Below are positions 1-8,403 of a DNA stretch of 53,499 nucleotides, piece after piece. Under the pieces are notes generated by a model. The model was given only the letters and a program-made list of their open reading frames with translations, had not been told where the DNA came from and searched no databases. The translations under genes were made by a program, and so were the position numbers. Where the stretch lies: positions 1 to 53,499 of the forward strand of contig SHZE01000006.1 of NCBI GenBank assembly GCA_009692435.1, given 5' to 3'. Each line of letters opens with the position of its first letter. The stretch's first letter is position 1. The stretch is from Deltaproteobacteria bacterium (GTDB lineage: Bacteria; Desulfobacterota; Binatia; Bin18).

Positions 1-116
1 ACCACGGCATAAGCTGCCGCAAAGGCGGGCAACAACTGCGTAAACTCTTCCTGTGTCAGGCCAGTCGCGGCCAGAAACTCTCGCGGACGCTCTTGTAACG
101 TCAAATAGGTTAACAT
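1..116 (-). CDS. Transposase N-terminus, IS5/DDE_Tnp_4-like (partial)
   Basis: An open frame starts at an ATG (114-116, minus strand) and runs off the window after 38 codons. The peptide begins MLTYLTLQERPREFLAATGL and continues with TQEEFTQLLPAF. The pattern of a short Leu/Tyr-rich start followed by F-x-x-x-T-G-L-x-x-x-E-F-x-x-L is typical of the helix-turn-helix leader of DDE_Tnp_4-type transposases in the IS5 superfamily. The DDE catalytic core is outside the window, so activity cannot be judged. Its position directly against a beheaded lipoprotein gene supports an insertion event. Confidence 0.65.
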   Translation of the reverse strand, partial: MLTYLTLQERPREFLAATGLTQEEFTQLLPAFAAAYAV

Positions 117-138
117 CCCACCAGTATACACTATCCCC
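1..138 (-). mobile_element. End of an insertion sequence (IS5-like), cut by the window edge
   Basis: The minus strand carries the start of a transposase gene (1-116). Just upstream of its start, the sequence read on the minus strand from about 138 begins GGGGATAGTG, which could be the terminal inverted repeat. On the plus side of this point a lipoprotein reading frame begins abruptly, so the element boundary is inferred at about 136-143. The other end of the element lies outside the window, so the inverted repeats and target duplication cannot be compared. Confidence 0.45.
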
Positions 139-143
139 GATAA

Positions 144-719
144 TGTCTAGTGTTACAGACATCTGGATGTGCAACTCGCCAGTGGGTGCAGGAACAGATA
201 CTACCGCTTGATCAGCGCTTGACGACAACTGAACGACGCCTGGAGGAAACTGACGCTAAAGTGAACGAAGCGCTCGCGCGGTTCGACAATTTGCGCATGG
301 AACGTCAGTTCGTACTGAATCTCAAAGGAGGGTCGGAATTCTCTCCTGGTTCCGCGACGCTAACGGAGGACGGGCAACGTGCCGTGTCTGGCTTCCTCAG
401 TGACCTCGGCAATACCGACGACTTAGTGTTTTTGGTGGCTGGCCATACCGACTCCGGTGGGCCTGAAGAGAGAAACTACGAATTGGGACAAAAGCGAGCA
501 GGCAGTGTTGCGCGGTATCTGATCAAGCGAGGTATTGATCCGTTTCGCGTGACCTCCACTTCGTATGGAGAAGATAATCCTACCGCTGACAATTCAACGA
601 GAGAGGGAAAACGTCAGAATCGGCGCATTGAGATTATGGTTTACCGGGAAGGAATCACGACCACCCCACGTGCCACTAGGGCGGCGGCTACCGCTCCGCA
701 GTCGCGGTCCGCGTATTAA
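144..719 (+). pseudogene. OmpA-family lipoprotein lacking the front of its signal peptide
   Basis: The frame holds a coiled-coil stretch (residues about 18-50 from the GTG at 150) and then a clear OmpA C-terminal peptidoglycan-binding domain (about 58-165). Visible motifs are AGHTDSGGPEERNYELGQKR and the end motif NRRIEIMVY. Just before it the frame reads CLVLQTSGCA, which looks like the last part of a lipoprotein signal peptide with its lipobox Cys. An in-frame TAA at 141-143 and the adjoining insertion-sequence end show that the start codon and most of the signal peptide are gone. A GTG at 150 could still initiate, but the product would lack a working export signal. Domain assignment is firm; loss of function is inferred. 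Confidence 0.65.
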
Positions 720-799
720 CTTGCGTTGCTGAGTCGGCTCCCGCAATGGGGCCGTTGAGTCGTCGGCCGTGACCTATAGCTGATATACCTGCTCGCGCT

Positions 800-842
800 G
801 CTCGCTCCCTAGTGGCAGGAACCTTCTTGCCATGGAGCGAGC
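800..842. other. Long stem-loop in the 720-1076 intergenic gap
   Basis: GCTCGCTCC (800-808) pairs perfectly with GGAGCGAGC (834-842), and inside it TGGCA (813-817) pairs with TGCCA (828-832). It follows the truncated lipoprotein gene by 80 bases and may end that transcript, but there is no T-run after it. Apart from this and the inverted repeat at 932-950 I see nothing coding in 720-1076. Confidence 0.4.
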
Positions 843-931
843 CAACGACAAGAAGAACTGACTACTGCCCACCCTCGCTGAATACTTCCCGGTTCCTTTC
901 CCCCTAGTCCTTCGGTTTCGTCCTTACCGCA

Positions 932-950
932 TCAACGCGTCATGCGTTGA
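932..950. promoter_or_regulatory. 19-bp inverted repeat upstream of the CoA-transferase gene
   Basis: TCAACGC (932-938) and GCGTTGA (944-950) form a perfect 7-bp inverted repeat around the 5-base spacer GTCAT. It lies about 125 bases before the start of the CoA-transferase gene. The symmetry is that of a dimeric repressor operator, but no regulator gene is nearby and function is unproven. Confidence 0.3.
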
Positions 951-1076
951 CATCTTGCGAGGAGGGACGCTTGTCGTTAGAATCCACCCCAAACTCCCGC
1001 AGACTGAAGAGTCTCAGATAAAGACTGCCCGTTCACTCTGGGCATGAGTACACCGCACTGTCAGAAGGGGGCAAGT

Positions 1077-2321
1077 ATGACAACTGGGAAAAGCCAAGGG
1101 TTATTGGCTGGCTATAAGGTGTTGGATTTTACACAAATTGTCGCCGGACCCACCACGACAAAACTGATGGCTGAGATGGGCGCGGAGGTGATTAAGATTG
1201 AGCAAGCTCCGAAAGGGGACCCCGCCCGCCTCAACCCTGTGATCCGCAAAGGCCGTAGTGCCTACTTCTTGCAACATAACTTGGGCAAACACAGCCTCTG
1301 CGTCAATCTGAAAGTCGAGGTCGGGCGTGATATCGTGCGCGCGCTCATTCCACACATGGATGTCGTGGTCGAGAACTATAGCCCTGGCGTGATGGCGCGC
1401 ATGGGGCTTGCCTATGACGACCTTAAGAAGCTCAATCCCAAACTGGTGATGTGCTCCATCTCCGCACTTGGACAGACCGGGCCGCTCGCGCATTTGCCAG
1501 GGTTCGATTATATCGCGCAAGCCTTCGCCGGTATCACCGAAGTGATGGGAGAACCAGATCAGCCTCCAGTGATCCCCATGGCGGCGATGGGGGACGTCAG
1601 TACTGGCGTTCACGGCTTGGCCGGGATTGCCTGCGCGTTGTTGCATCGAGAACGGACTGGGGAGGGGCAATATATTGATGTGTCGTTGCTCGATTCGTAC
1701 ATCCACACTCACGATTTTAGTCTGCAAACCTACACCGCGAGTAAAGGCAAGTTTGTTCCGACGCGCGGCGGGTCCCATCATACCGGTCTGACTCCCACTG
1801 GTGTGTTCCGCGCCGCGCAAGGGAAATATGTGCTATTGATCGCCGCGCTTGAGCACCAGTGGCAGGGGCTCGCGCGGGCAATGGGACGGCCAGAGTTGGT
1901 GAGCGATCCACGCTTTACCGATGTGCGCAAACGGTTAAAGAACAAAGACAGCTTGATCGCCGAAATTGAGAACTGGTTGCAATCATTGCCGGATCGTGAG
2001 ACCGCGCTGGCCGCGCTAGAACGAGAACGGGTGCCCGCCGCTCCGGTCCTTACCATCCCAGAGGTGATTACACATCCACACCTGGTGGCACGTGGGACCG
2101 TGCGCCCAATGTCGGACCCGGTGTTGGGAGATTTTGTGTTACCGGGATTTCCGTTCCGGTTTTCGACCGCCCCAGCGCCTGACAAAGTGACCGCGCCAGA
2201 TTTAGGCGAACATAACCGCGCCGTGTTGGAGCAGTATCTCAAGTATGACGAGGCGCGCATCGCGCAGTTGACGGCCTCTGGCATATTGGTGAGCCGCCGC
2301 ACGCCGCGAGAAGAGGCATAA
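1077..2321 (+). CDS. Family III CoA-transferase (CaiB/BaiF-type)
   Basis: A 414-residue CaiB/BaiF-type acyl-CoA:carboxylate CoA-transferase, a cytoplasmic enzyme class that moves CoA between a thioester and a free acid. Family hallmarks are GYKVLDFTQIVAGP at the N-terminus, MGAEVIKIE (34-42), VVVENYSPGVMARMGL, and RTGEGQYIDVSLLDS. The catalytic Asp of formyl-CoA transferase (in a GDS motif) aligns with Asp173 in AMGDVSTG, so this copy looks catalytically competent. I chose the ATG at 1077 because AGAAGGGGG lies 5-8 bases before it; a longer in-frame start at 1044 has no such site. It precedes the DUF1302/DUF1329 block by 37 bases and may be cotranscribed with it. The substrate cannot be read from sequence. 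Confidence 0.9.
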   Translation: MTTGKSQGLLAGYKVLDFTQIVAGPTTTKLMAEMGAEVIKIEQAPKGDPARLNPVIRKGRSAYFLQHNLGKHSLCVNLKVEVGRDIVRALIPHMDVVVENYSPGVMARMGLAYDDLKKLNPKLVMCSISALGQTGPLAHLPGFDYIAQAFAGITEVMGEPDQPPVIPMAAMGDVSTGVHGLAGIACALLHRERTGEGQYIDVSLLDSYIHTHDFSLQTYTASKGKFVPTRGGSHHTGLTPTGVFRAAQGKYVLLIAALEHQWQGLARAMGRPELVSDPRFTDVRKRLKNKDSLIAEIENWLQSLPDRETALAALERERVPAAPVLTIPEVITHPHLVARGTVRPMSDPVLGDFVLPGFPFRFSTAPAPDKVTAPDLGEHNRAVLEQYLKYDEARIAQLTASGILVSRRTPREEA

Positions 2322-2358
2322 TACGCATTCCGACTACGGCACACAGGAGGGGAGAACG

Positions 2359-3957
2359 ATGGGGCACGGGAGAAAAAAGAAACAGGCGGTGCTGGTGCGG
2401 TTCATACAAATGACCGCGGCAGTGCTGATGGTGTGCGGCGTCTGGGTACAACCCGGTCAGGCCAGTTGGTTTGGGGATTCCTGGTCGCGGTTTGACCGTT
2501 TCCTGGCGACGTTCGATCCGGCGGGACGGTACGTGCGGCAGCCAGTGGAAAAACAGGTTCCCGCTCTGACCTTCAAGGGGTTTTATCGTCAATGGACCGA
2601 TGTCATGCTCACTGGCGAAGGGCGCGTAGGGAATCGCAAGAAAGATTTTCGCTTTGCCCAATTGCAAAATCTGTTTGAACTGGAGATGCACTACCAGTTC
2701 TCGCCCAACCTTGAGCTGACCAGTGTCAATCATTTTCTCTATGACGGGGTCTACAACTGGCAGGATTCCGCTGGGCTCTATGCGCCGCGCATCAACGAAA
2801 CCTCGCGCAAGTATCACAACTTTGACCGCATCGTGCGCGAACTCTATCTGAGTTATCGGACGCACAGTCTTGATGTGGTGATCGGCAAACAACAGATCGC
2901 CTGGGGCAAAATGGATGGGCAATTCATCGACATCATTAACCCGATGGATCGTCGCGAAGCTGTGCAACTGGAAGCCAGCGATTTCGAGTATCGCCGCATC
3001 CCCACCTGGATGGCGAACGTCACCTACTTCTTTGGTGCCAACTCCCTCAATCTTTTATACATCCCGAACTTTGAGCAGAATCGCCAAGCCGTGCCCGGTT
3101 CGCCGTGGTTCTCTCCCAGCGTTCCGCCATCGGACCTTATTCGCAAAGCGAACGTGCCACTGCTGAAATTAGCGCGGCATCGTAAACGACCGAGCTTCGC
3201 CGATTGGGGCGATCACGAGTACGGGGCGCGACTCGATGTGTCGATGGAGCCACTGACGTGGGGACTCATTTATTTCTACGCTTGGAATGATGACCCAACG
3301 AGTTTCATTATTGGTCGGCATGTCGCCAACGATCAAGTGGTGCTGGACCGCCTGACTCGTCACACGCGGTTACACCATTTTGGCATTACCGCCGATTACG
3401 CAACCGCATTCTCCGGCGTGCCGGTGGTGGGGGAACTCCCGGTCGTGATGCGGGTGGAAGGGTTGTGGACCAAAGGCGTTAAATTCAGCGACACCCAACG
3501 GGTGGCGTCCGCCGCGACTGGCGAGTTGAACTCCGGCCTGATTACCCGCGATACGATGCGCGCCGCGCTCGCCATTGAGTTCGCGTTTCCCGGCAATACG
3601 TCGGTCATCCTCCAACCCTCGTTGTTCTTCACGTTTGACTGGCGGGAAAGTCTGGGGAATGGGTTCGGTGGCGGGGTTGGCGATCAATGGAGCGTCATTC
3701 CCGTTTTTTTTGTTGGCCGACCGTTCCGGTTTACACGTGACCGGTTACGGCTCGAACTCACCGTGGCCCCCTACCTCAGCGGACCGGTGCGCGAATGGCA
3801 GGGGCTCAAAACTAAGGTTGTGGCCAGTTACAATTTCTCGCAATTCATCACGGGAAGACTCATCTACACCGCGTACAGCAGTGGCGGTCGGCGTGATATC
3901 TACGGCCAATATGACCACTGGGATAATATCGGCTGGGAAATCAGTTATGAGTTCTAA
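2359..3957 (+). CDS. DUF1302-family outer-membrane protein
   Basis: The start has a strong ribosome site (AGGAGGGGAGAACG then ATG). The N-terminus has basic residues, a hydrophobic stretch (about 14-30) and a likely signal-peptidase site near QPGQAS. The mature part is rich in alternating aromatic/polar strands, with motifs such as ELYLSYRTHSLDVVIGKQQ and WGKMDGQFIDIINPMDRRE, which match the DUF1302 family. The protein ends in ISYEF, a terminal aromatic as in beta-barrel insertion signals. DUF1302 proteins usually sit beside DUF1329 proteins, as here, often near lipid or steroid metabolism genes and RND exporters. A role in movement of hydrophobic compounds across the outer membrane is inference from that context. 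The 532-residue length is in the range I expect for the family. Confidence 0.85.
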   Translation: MGHGRKKKQAVLVRFIQMTAAVLMVCGVWVQPGQASWFGDSWSRFDRFLATFDPAGRYVRQPVEKQVPALTFKGFYRQWTDVMLTGEGRVGNRKKDFRFAQLQNLFELEMHYQFSPNLELTSVNHFLYDGVYNWQDSAGLYAPRINETSRKYHNFDRIVRELYLSYRTHSLDVVIGKQQIAWGKMDGQFIDIINPMDRREAVQLEASDFEYRRIPTWMANVTYFFGANSLNLLYIPNFEQNRQAVPGSPWFSPSVPPSDLIRKANVPLLKLARHRKRPSFADWGDHEYGARLDVSMEPLTWGLIYFYAWNDDPTSFIIGRHVANDQVVLDRLTRHTRLHHFGITADYATAFSGVPVVGELPVVMRVEGLWTKGVKFSDTQRVASAATGELNSGLITRDTMRAALAIEFAFPGNTSVILQPSLFFTFDWRESLGNGFGGGVGDQWSVIPVFFVGRPFRFTRDRLRLELTVAPYLSGPVREWQGLKTKVVASYNFSQFITGRLIYTAYSSGGRRDIYGQYDHWDNIGWEISYEF

Positions 3958-4010
3958 CAATGAGGAACGCGTGCCGGGTCATGAGTCGGGAAGGGAAGGC
4001 GGAACGGCTG

Positions 4011-5356
4011 ATGAGACACCTGTTTGTTTGGAGCTTACTGTTCTTCCTTGTGTTCAGTGTGACAATTCCAGTGGTGGAGGGAGCAGAGGGAGCAGAGAAA
4101 ACTTGGAAGACTGTTGACGAGTTATCCGCGGCGGCAAAAGCGGAGATCGACTTGCGGACGGATACCCCGCGTGACGCACGGATTGTCTATATTCCCGCGG
4201 AACCGTATCCGTTCGTCGCTCCTTATACGGCGGAAGAAATGGCCTACCGCGCGATGGAGTTTCCCCATGTCTCGCGGTGGTCGCACGCGATGGCGGATGC
4301 CTTTGGGTCAATGACCAGTGGTGGGTATCTAAATCAGGGGGTCACCGTGGGACTCAACTTCTACATGCTTGAGAATGAGGCGACCACCGGTGGGGTCCCG
4401 GCCCAACTTCGCACCGCTCCGGGGCGCGAATTCTATCGCATGGTTTTCTACTACACGTATCCTCCTGAGAATCTTGGAGCGCAGGATTTGTGGGTGCTCT
4501 ATCGCACGGATCAACAAGCGACCACGAAACTCGACTATTTCGCCTACGCGCCTTCCCTCCGCCGTGTCCGTCGCCTACCGCAGCCTCGCCGGGGCGAACG
4601 TTTTCCCAATAGCGTCCAGTCCTTTGATGATATCGTCGGGCGTGATGCGTGGGAGTTTTCCTGGAAGATGCTGGGGACGGATGTGTTATACGAGACCGTG
4701 CGCTTTCCGACGACCCGTCCCATCTTTACCATCGCGAGCCCCGAAGGGATATTCACCGATATTCCGACTTCCCAACTCAAGATGATGTGGGATACCTATC
4801 CTTTCTATCGATCTGATGGAGGCATTGAATGCTACGTCGTGGAAGGGACGACACGAGCGGATTGGCTTCCGAATTATGGCGCGAGCAAAATGATTTACTG
4901 GCTGGATCGCCACTATTTCTATCCGCTCCGCATTGAGCAATATGACGAAGATGGCAAGTTGCGGACCGTGGAAACGCGCATAGCCAAGCAGGAGAACCGC
5001 CGTTACAAGATAAGGGCTACGCCGCGCTGATCTCGCTCTATTATGATGTGTCGCTTGATTTGCTGAGCTACAGCATTCACGATGCGCACTTGGTGAAAGA
5101 ATGGTCCGTGAAGGACCGCGAGGTTATGTTTGGTCCTGACTTCATGCGACGACAATGGCTCATGTATCCGCTCAAGACCCAGGCGTTCGTGAAGGCACCG
5201 GCGGAATTCTTTCTCCGTCCGCTCTTGCATCCAGGCAAGTTCCCGGACGCGCGCAAGATTGAGCTTGCCTCAGAGATTGACGCACGGATTCGCGCGCAAG
5301 AAGCGGCGGGACGGTTAGTATTCGAGACAACCACTGCGGAGGGCACATCACCATGA
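4011..5356 (+). pseudogene. DUF1329 protein, first tandem copy, one-base frameshift near 4997
   Basis: A DUF1329 (LolA-like fold, outer-membrane lipoprotein-sorting type) protein with a signal peptide (MRHLFVWSLLFFLVFSV). The ATG at 4011 fits the signal peptide best; in-frame ATGs at 3960 and 3981 add a charged extension. The frame closes at TGA 5028-5030, while the family sequence continues in the -1 frame to 5356. Compared with the downstream paralogue (RANPALGDHGY), the continuous reading here would be ENPPLQDKGY. That reading requires AAC-CCG-CCG, but the sequence has AACCGCCG, so one C is missing at about 4997. Downstream of the shift the coding pattern is intact, including SIHDAHLVKEWS and RIRAQEAAGRLVFE. 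Either a recent mutation or a homopolymer sequencing error would explain this. The stop overlaps the next ATG (ATGA at 5353). Confidence 0.8.
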
Positions 5357-6702
5357 TGGGGAAAACATTTGTTGGGCTGGCCTGCCTTTTCTCGGTTTTG
5401 CTGCTGCCGTTCCGCGTGCCCGCGCAAGAGGCCCCAACGGTTCAAGGTCCAGAGTCCAAGGTCCAAAGTCTAGAGACTGGGCGAGGCAAAACGTGGAAAA
5501 CGGTGGCCGAACTGTCGTCCGAGGAAAAAGCTGGACTCGACCTGCGAACCGAGACGCCACGCGATACGCAGTTTTCCTATCTGCCCGCCGAAAAATTTCC
5601 TTTCACCGTGCCTTACACGGCTGAAGAGATGGGCCTCCGGTCAGCCGAATTCCCGCATTCTCCCTATTGGAACTGTACGTTGATTGATATTGCCGGTACG
5701 GTCACCAACACCGGCTTTCTGGACCAACGGGTCACGATTATTCCGATTTTCTACCTCCCGCCGGGCGGATTCGCCGAACAGCTCTATGGCACGAAACCCG
5801 GCCAAGAAATATACCGCTGGCTGTCGCAGTCGGTCTCGCCGCCGGAGCGCTATGGCAATCAGACGCTCTATGTCGGCTATCGCAATGATCAAACGTTCAC
5901 CACCAAGCTTGATTTGTTCGCCTACTCTCCGGCCTTGCGCCGCGTGCGACGGCAACCGCAGCCCCGCCGCGAAGACCGCCTCCCCAACAACGCCGCCACG
6001 TTCGACGATTTACTGAGTCGTGATGCGTGGGAATTCTCATGGCGATTGCTTGGGACGGATATTCTCCACAAGACGGTTCGCTTTCCCGTGACCAAACAGA
6101 GCACCACCATCACGGATGCGAAGGGGAACTACGTCGATATCGCCGCGAATGACGTGAAACTGATGGGGCCGGACTACCCATTGTACACGACGGATGGCGG
6201 GGTCAAGTGTTACGTCATTGAAGCGACGCCACGACCGGACTGGCTCAAGGACTACTATCTCAGCAAAATCATTTACTGGGTCGATCAACAGTCGTTCTTT
6301 CCGCTGCGTATTGAAGAGTATGACCGTGAGGGGAAGTTGGTGTTTATCAATGCCCGCACGGGAGTACGCGCGAATCCCGCGCTCGGGGATCATGGCTACA
6401 CGGTCCTATTTGATCTGTGGTGGGACATGACCATTGATCTGCTGTCCGCGTCGATTCACGGCATCTTGTTGCGCTCGTGGTCCGAAGAGGACAAGAGGAT
6501 ATTTTTCAGCCCAGGGTTTATGCGGCGCGAGTGGTTTCTTGAGCCGCCGAAGACGTTGATGGTCCTGAATTCTCCCGATGAATTCTATTTGCGCCCGATG
6601 CTCGACCGCGAGAAATTCCCCGAAGAGCGCAAGATTGTGCTCACGCCAGAACTCGAAGGCCGCATCCAAGCGCAGGAGCAGGCTGGGCGGCTAGTGTTTT
6701 GA
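5353..6702 (+). CDS. DUF1329-family protein, second tandem copy
   Basis: A 449-residue DUF1329 protein with a signal peptide (hydrophobic residues 5-22, likely cleavage near VPAQ-E). It is a paralogue of the gene before it: shared blocks include GKTWKTV-EL, LDLRT-TPRD, VPYTAEEM, FAYSPALRRVRRQPQPRR, TFDDLLSRDAWEFSWRLLGTD and RIQAQEQAGRLVF. This copy is intact and ends normally. Between signal peptide and domain it carries about 14 residues encoded by a 7-bp-period repeat (5439-5480) that the first copy lacks. With the DUF1302 gene it probably forms an envelope module handling hydrophobic substrates; that role comes from family context. Confidence 0.85.
   Translation: MMGKTFVGLACLFSVLLLPFRVPAQEAPTVQGPESKVQSLETGRGKTWKTVAELSSEEKAGLDLRTETPRDTQFSYLPAEKFPFTVPYTAEEMGLRSAEFPHSPYWNCTLIDIAGTVTNTGFLDQRVTIIPIFYLPPGGFAEQLYGTKPGQEIYRWLSQSVSPPERYGNQTLYVGYRNDQTFTTKLDLFAYSPALRRVRRQPQPRREDRLPNNAATFDDLLSRDAWEFSWRLLGTDILHKTVRFPVTKQSTTITDAKGNYVDIAANDVKLMGPDYPLYTTDGGVKCYVIEATPRPDWLKDYYLSKIIYWVDQQSFFPLRIEEYDREGKLVFINARTGVRANPALGDHGYTVLFDLWWDMTIDLLSASIHGILLRSWSEEDKRIFFSPGFMRREWFLEPPKTLMVLNSPDEFYLRPMLDREKFPEERKIVLTPELEGRIQAQEQAGRLVF
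5439..5480 (+). repeat. Heptad (7-bp period) repeat inside a DUF1329 coding region
   Basis: Six successive 7-mers related to RGTCCAR (GGTTCAA, GGTCCAG and so on) fill 42 bases. The length is a multiple of three and stays in frame, encoding a linker rich in Gln, Ser and Glu just after the signal peptide. The tandem paralogue lacks this stretch, so it looks like an in-frame insertion or expansion. Confidence 0.7.
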
Positions 6703-6765
6703 GGGGAACCCTCAGATTTCACCAACTGTGAGACGGTGAACGGTGTACAGCCCAAGCAGTCGTAG

Positions 6766-6782
6766 GGTGCGCTCCGCGCACC
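6766..6782. terminator. Palindromic hairpin between convergent genes (REP-like)
   Basis: GGTGCGC (6766-6772) pairs perfectly with GCGCACC (6776-6782) around a TCC loop. TAGGG before and CCCTA after add an outer interrupted pairing. It lies between the DUF1329 gene and a gene on the opposite strand. No T-run follows, so it may be a REP-like palindrome acting as a bidirectional barrier rather than a classic terminator. Confidence 0.4.
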
Positions 6783-6819
6783 AACTCCCTACCGCCGTAG
6801 CCGAGCTGGGTGCTTCGAC

Positions 6820-7149
6820 CTACGCGAAGGTGCCGATGACGCCGACGATTATGAGCCAATATCCCAAGCGATAGAGGTTGGCCATGTTTTCTGTCATCCG
6901 CTGAGTCCCGAAATTGATCCAGTGTTCTTTACGAATGACCGAGAGTTTCGCGATAGCGAAGAAAGCAAAGCCGACAAGCGTTAACGCAAAAATTGAAGGT
7001 GAATGCACTTCCTGTTGCCAGATATTGTGTAGGGCGGAGAAGGCAATCAGGATGAGGAGGACAGTAAAGAGACTTTTGCTAATGATCGTTAGTTCATTTT
7101 CCCGCACACCGGTTTTTCCTGAAGTGTTGTTCTCGGCTTCAATTACCAC
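6820..7149 (-). CDS. Small three-helix membrane protein, unknown function
   Basis: A 109-residue frame with three hydrophobic segments (about 26-44, 51-71 and 92-109) separated by charged loops such as VIRKEHWINFGTQRMTENMAN. I do not recognise the family. The amino-acid composition and a helix-loop-helix layout with conserved-looking aromatic residues argue for a real inner-membrane protein. The start is a GTG at 7149; another GTG at about 7104 would leave all three helices intact. It is transcribed against its neighbours and ends just before the palindrome at 6766-6782. Confidence 0.6.
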   Translation of the reverse strand: MVIEAENNTSGKTGVRENELTIISKSLFTVLLILIAFSALHNIWQQEVHSPSIFALTLVGFAFFAIAKLSVIRKEHWINFGTQRMTENMANLYRLGYWLIIVGVIGTFA

Positions 7150-7264
7150 GAAAGCAGAATCGTTGGAACATGTTTCCTGCTATTGACATCCCTCAGTGAT
7201 GGGATAGATGAGGAGGCCGATTATCCCGCCTACAACGCACCCCATCAGAAAGGAGGACGACTCA

Positions 7265-7579
7265 ATGATCTACGAACTACGAACGTATCAGTTGGTAGTT
7301 GGCGGACTGCCCGATTACTTGGAAGTAGCACGCACGAAAATTTTACCAGGCGTGGCTGAGTATGGACTCAAACCCGTGGGCTTCTGGTACACTGAGGCCG
7401 GCGACCTAAACCAAGTCGTTCACCTCTGGGCCTATAATGATCTGAATGAACGACAAGAGAAATGGAGCCAGTGGGCGCGTGACCCACGGCGGGCTGAGGT
7501 GCTGGCGAAACTGCGTGGCATTGTGTTGCACCAAAGCAACAAGTTTCTGTCACCGACTGATTTCTCGCCGATGAAGTAA
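7265..7579 (+). CDS. NIPSNAP-family protein
   Basis: A 104-residue protein starting MIYELRTYQLVVGGLPDYLE, the usual opening of NIPSNAP-domain proteins, with the later motifs LKPVGFWYTEAGDLNQVVHLWAY and SQWARDPR. The domain adopts a ferredoxin-like dimeric fold; its biochemical role in bacteria is poorly defined. The ATG at 7265 is preceded by a perfect AAAGGAGG with good spacing, so I prefer it to an in-frame ATG at 7208 that would add an unrelated 19-residue leader. It stands alone, between a minus-strand gene and the nickel transporter. Confidence 0.9.
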   Translation: MIYELRTYQLVVGGLPDYLEVARTKILPGVAEYGLKPVGFWYTEAGDLNQVVHLWAYNDLNERQEKWSQWARDPRRAEVLAKLRGIVLHQSNKFLSPTDFSPMK

Positions 7580-7592
7580 CCTCAGGGAGACG

Positions 7593-7609
7593 GCATCGCA
7601 CGACGATGC
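7593..7609 (+). terminator. Short hairpin after the NIPSNAP gene
   Basis: GCATCG (7593-7598) pairs with CGATGC (7604-7609) around a five-base loop, 14 bases after the stop codon. It is followed by GGCGGGCTCTTAG with no proper T-run, so termination is only possible. Confidence 0.3.
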
Positions 7610-7688
7610 GGCGGGCTCTTAGAGAGGCATGAGGTCAGGTGCGCCGCCTGCACTTATATGCCTGGGATTTTTCCGAAGGGGGGAGCTG

Positions 7689-8393
7689 GTGAGTCCACTG
7701 ATGACGCTTGGGTTAGGGTTGGTGTTAGGGCTGAGGCATGCCTTTGACTCCGATCATCTGATTGCCGTTTCAAGCATCGTGGCACGGGAACGCTCGCCGT
7801 GGCGCTCCTTATGGGTCGGGCTGTTCTGGGGACTTGGACACACGCTCACCTTGTTAGTGATCGGAACGCTCGTCTTGGAGCTGGACCTGCGCATTTCCCC
7901 GCCTATGGAATTATCCTTCGAGTGTGCCGTTGGAGTTGTGCTCATCGGACTGGGCTTGAGCACGCTCTACGACTGTCGCAGGAAACAGGTGCATGTGCAT
8001 CCCCACGAACATGGCAGTGCCGCGCACGTGCACTTTCATGCGCATGCGGAAAGCCGGGCCCATGGCCATGCGCACCCTCTTCGACTCGGAGCAAAACCCT
8101 TCCTGGTTGGGATGGTGCATGGCCTCGCCGGAAGCGCGGCCCTGATGCTGCTGGTGTTGAGCACCGTGCCCTCGACCACCTTGGGGTTGATGTACCTGAC
8201 GATTTTCGGTTGTGGATCAATCCTTGGCATGGGTGCGGTGAGTCTCTTGATGGGAGTGGTCTTTTCGTTCGCTACGAACCGCCTCCATGAGGTCAGCCGG
8301 ACACTGCGGCTGATCGTGGGCTCGGTGAGCGCGGCATGTGGCGTCTGGATTGTGATTGATATTGGGTTTGTTCGCGGGCTCTTCCTCGGCTAA
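7689..8393 (+). CDS. Nickel/cobalt transporter (NiCoT-like)
   Basis: An integral membrane protein with about six to eight hydrophobic segments. The signature RHAFDSDHLIAV contains H-x4-D-H, the metal-selecting motif of NiCoT permeases, and a second family-like block LFWGLGHTLTLL follows. Between the halves (about residues 98-126) is a cytoplasmic-looking His-rich loop, HVHPHEHG through HFHAHAESRAHGHAH, as in metal-binding loops of Ni/Co carriers. The GTG at 7689 follows GGGGGGAG and places the first helix at the N-terminus; a longer frame from 7629 adds about 20 unsupported residues. Downstream are tonB and larC, so nickel supply for a nickel-pincer cofactor is the likely purpose. Metal choice (Ni or Co) cannot be settled from sequence. 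Confidence 0.85.
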   Translation: MSPLMTLGLGLVLGLRHAFDSDHLIAVSSIVARERSPWRSLWVGLFWGLGHTLTLLVIGTLVLELDLRISPPMELSFECAVGVVLIGLGLSTLYDCRRKQVHVHPHEHGSAAHVHFHAHAESRAHGHAHPLRLGAKPFLVGMVHGLAGSAALMLLVLSTVPSTTLGLMYLTIFGCGSILGMGAVSLLMGVVFSFATNRLHEVSRTLRLIVGSVSAACGVWIVIDIGFVRGLFLG

Positions 8394-8403
8394 AGTGCCC
8401 TTC

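Noticed and set aside
5028..5030. TGA in the first DUF1329 copy as a selenocysteine codon
   Set aside because: The family sequence does not continue in the same frame after this TGA; it continues in the -1 frame starting before the TGA. A frameshift explains it fully.
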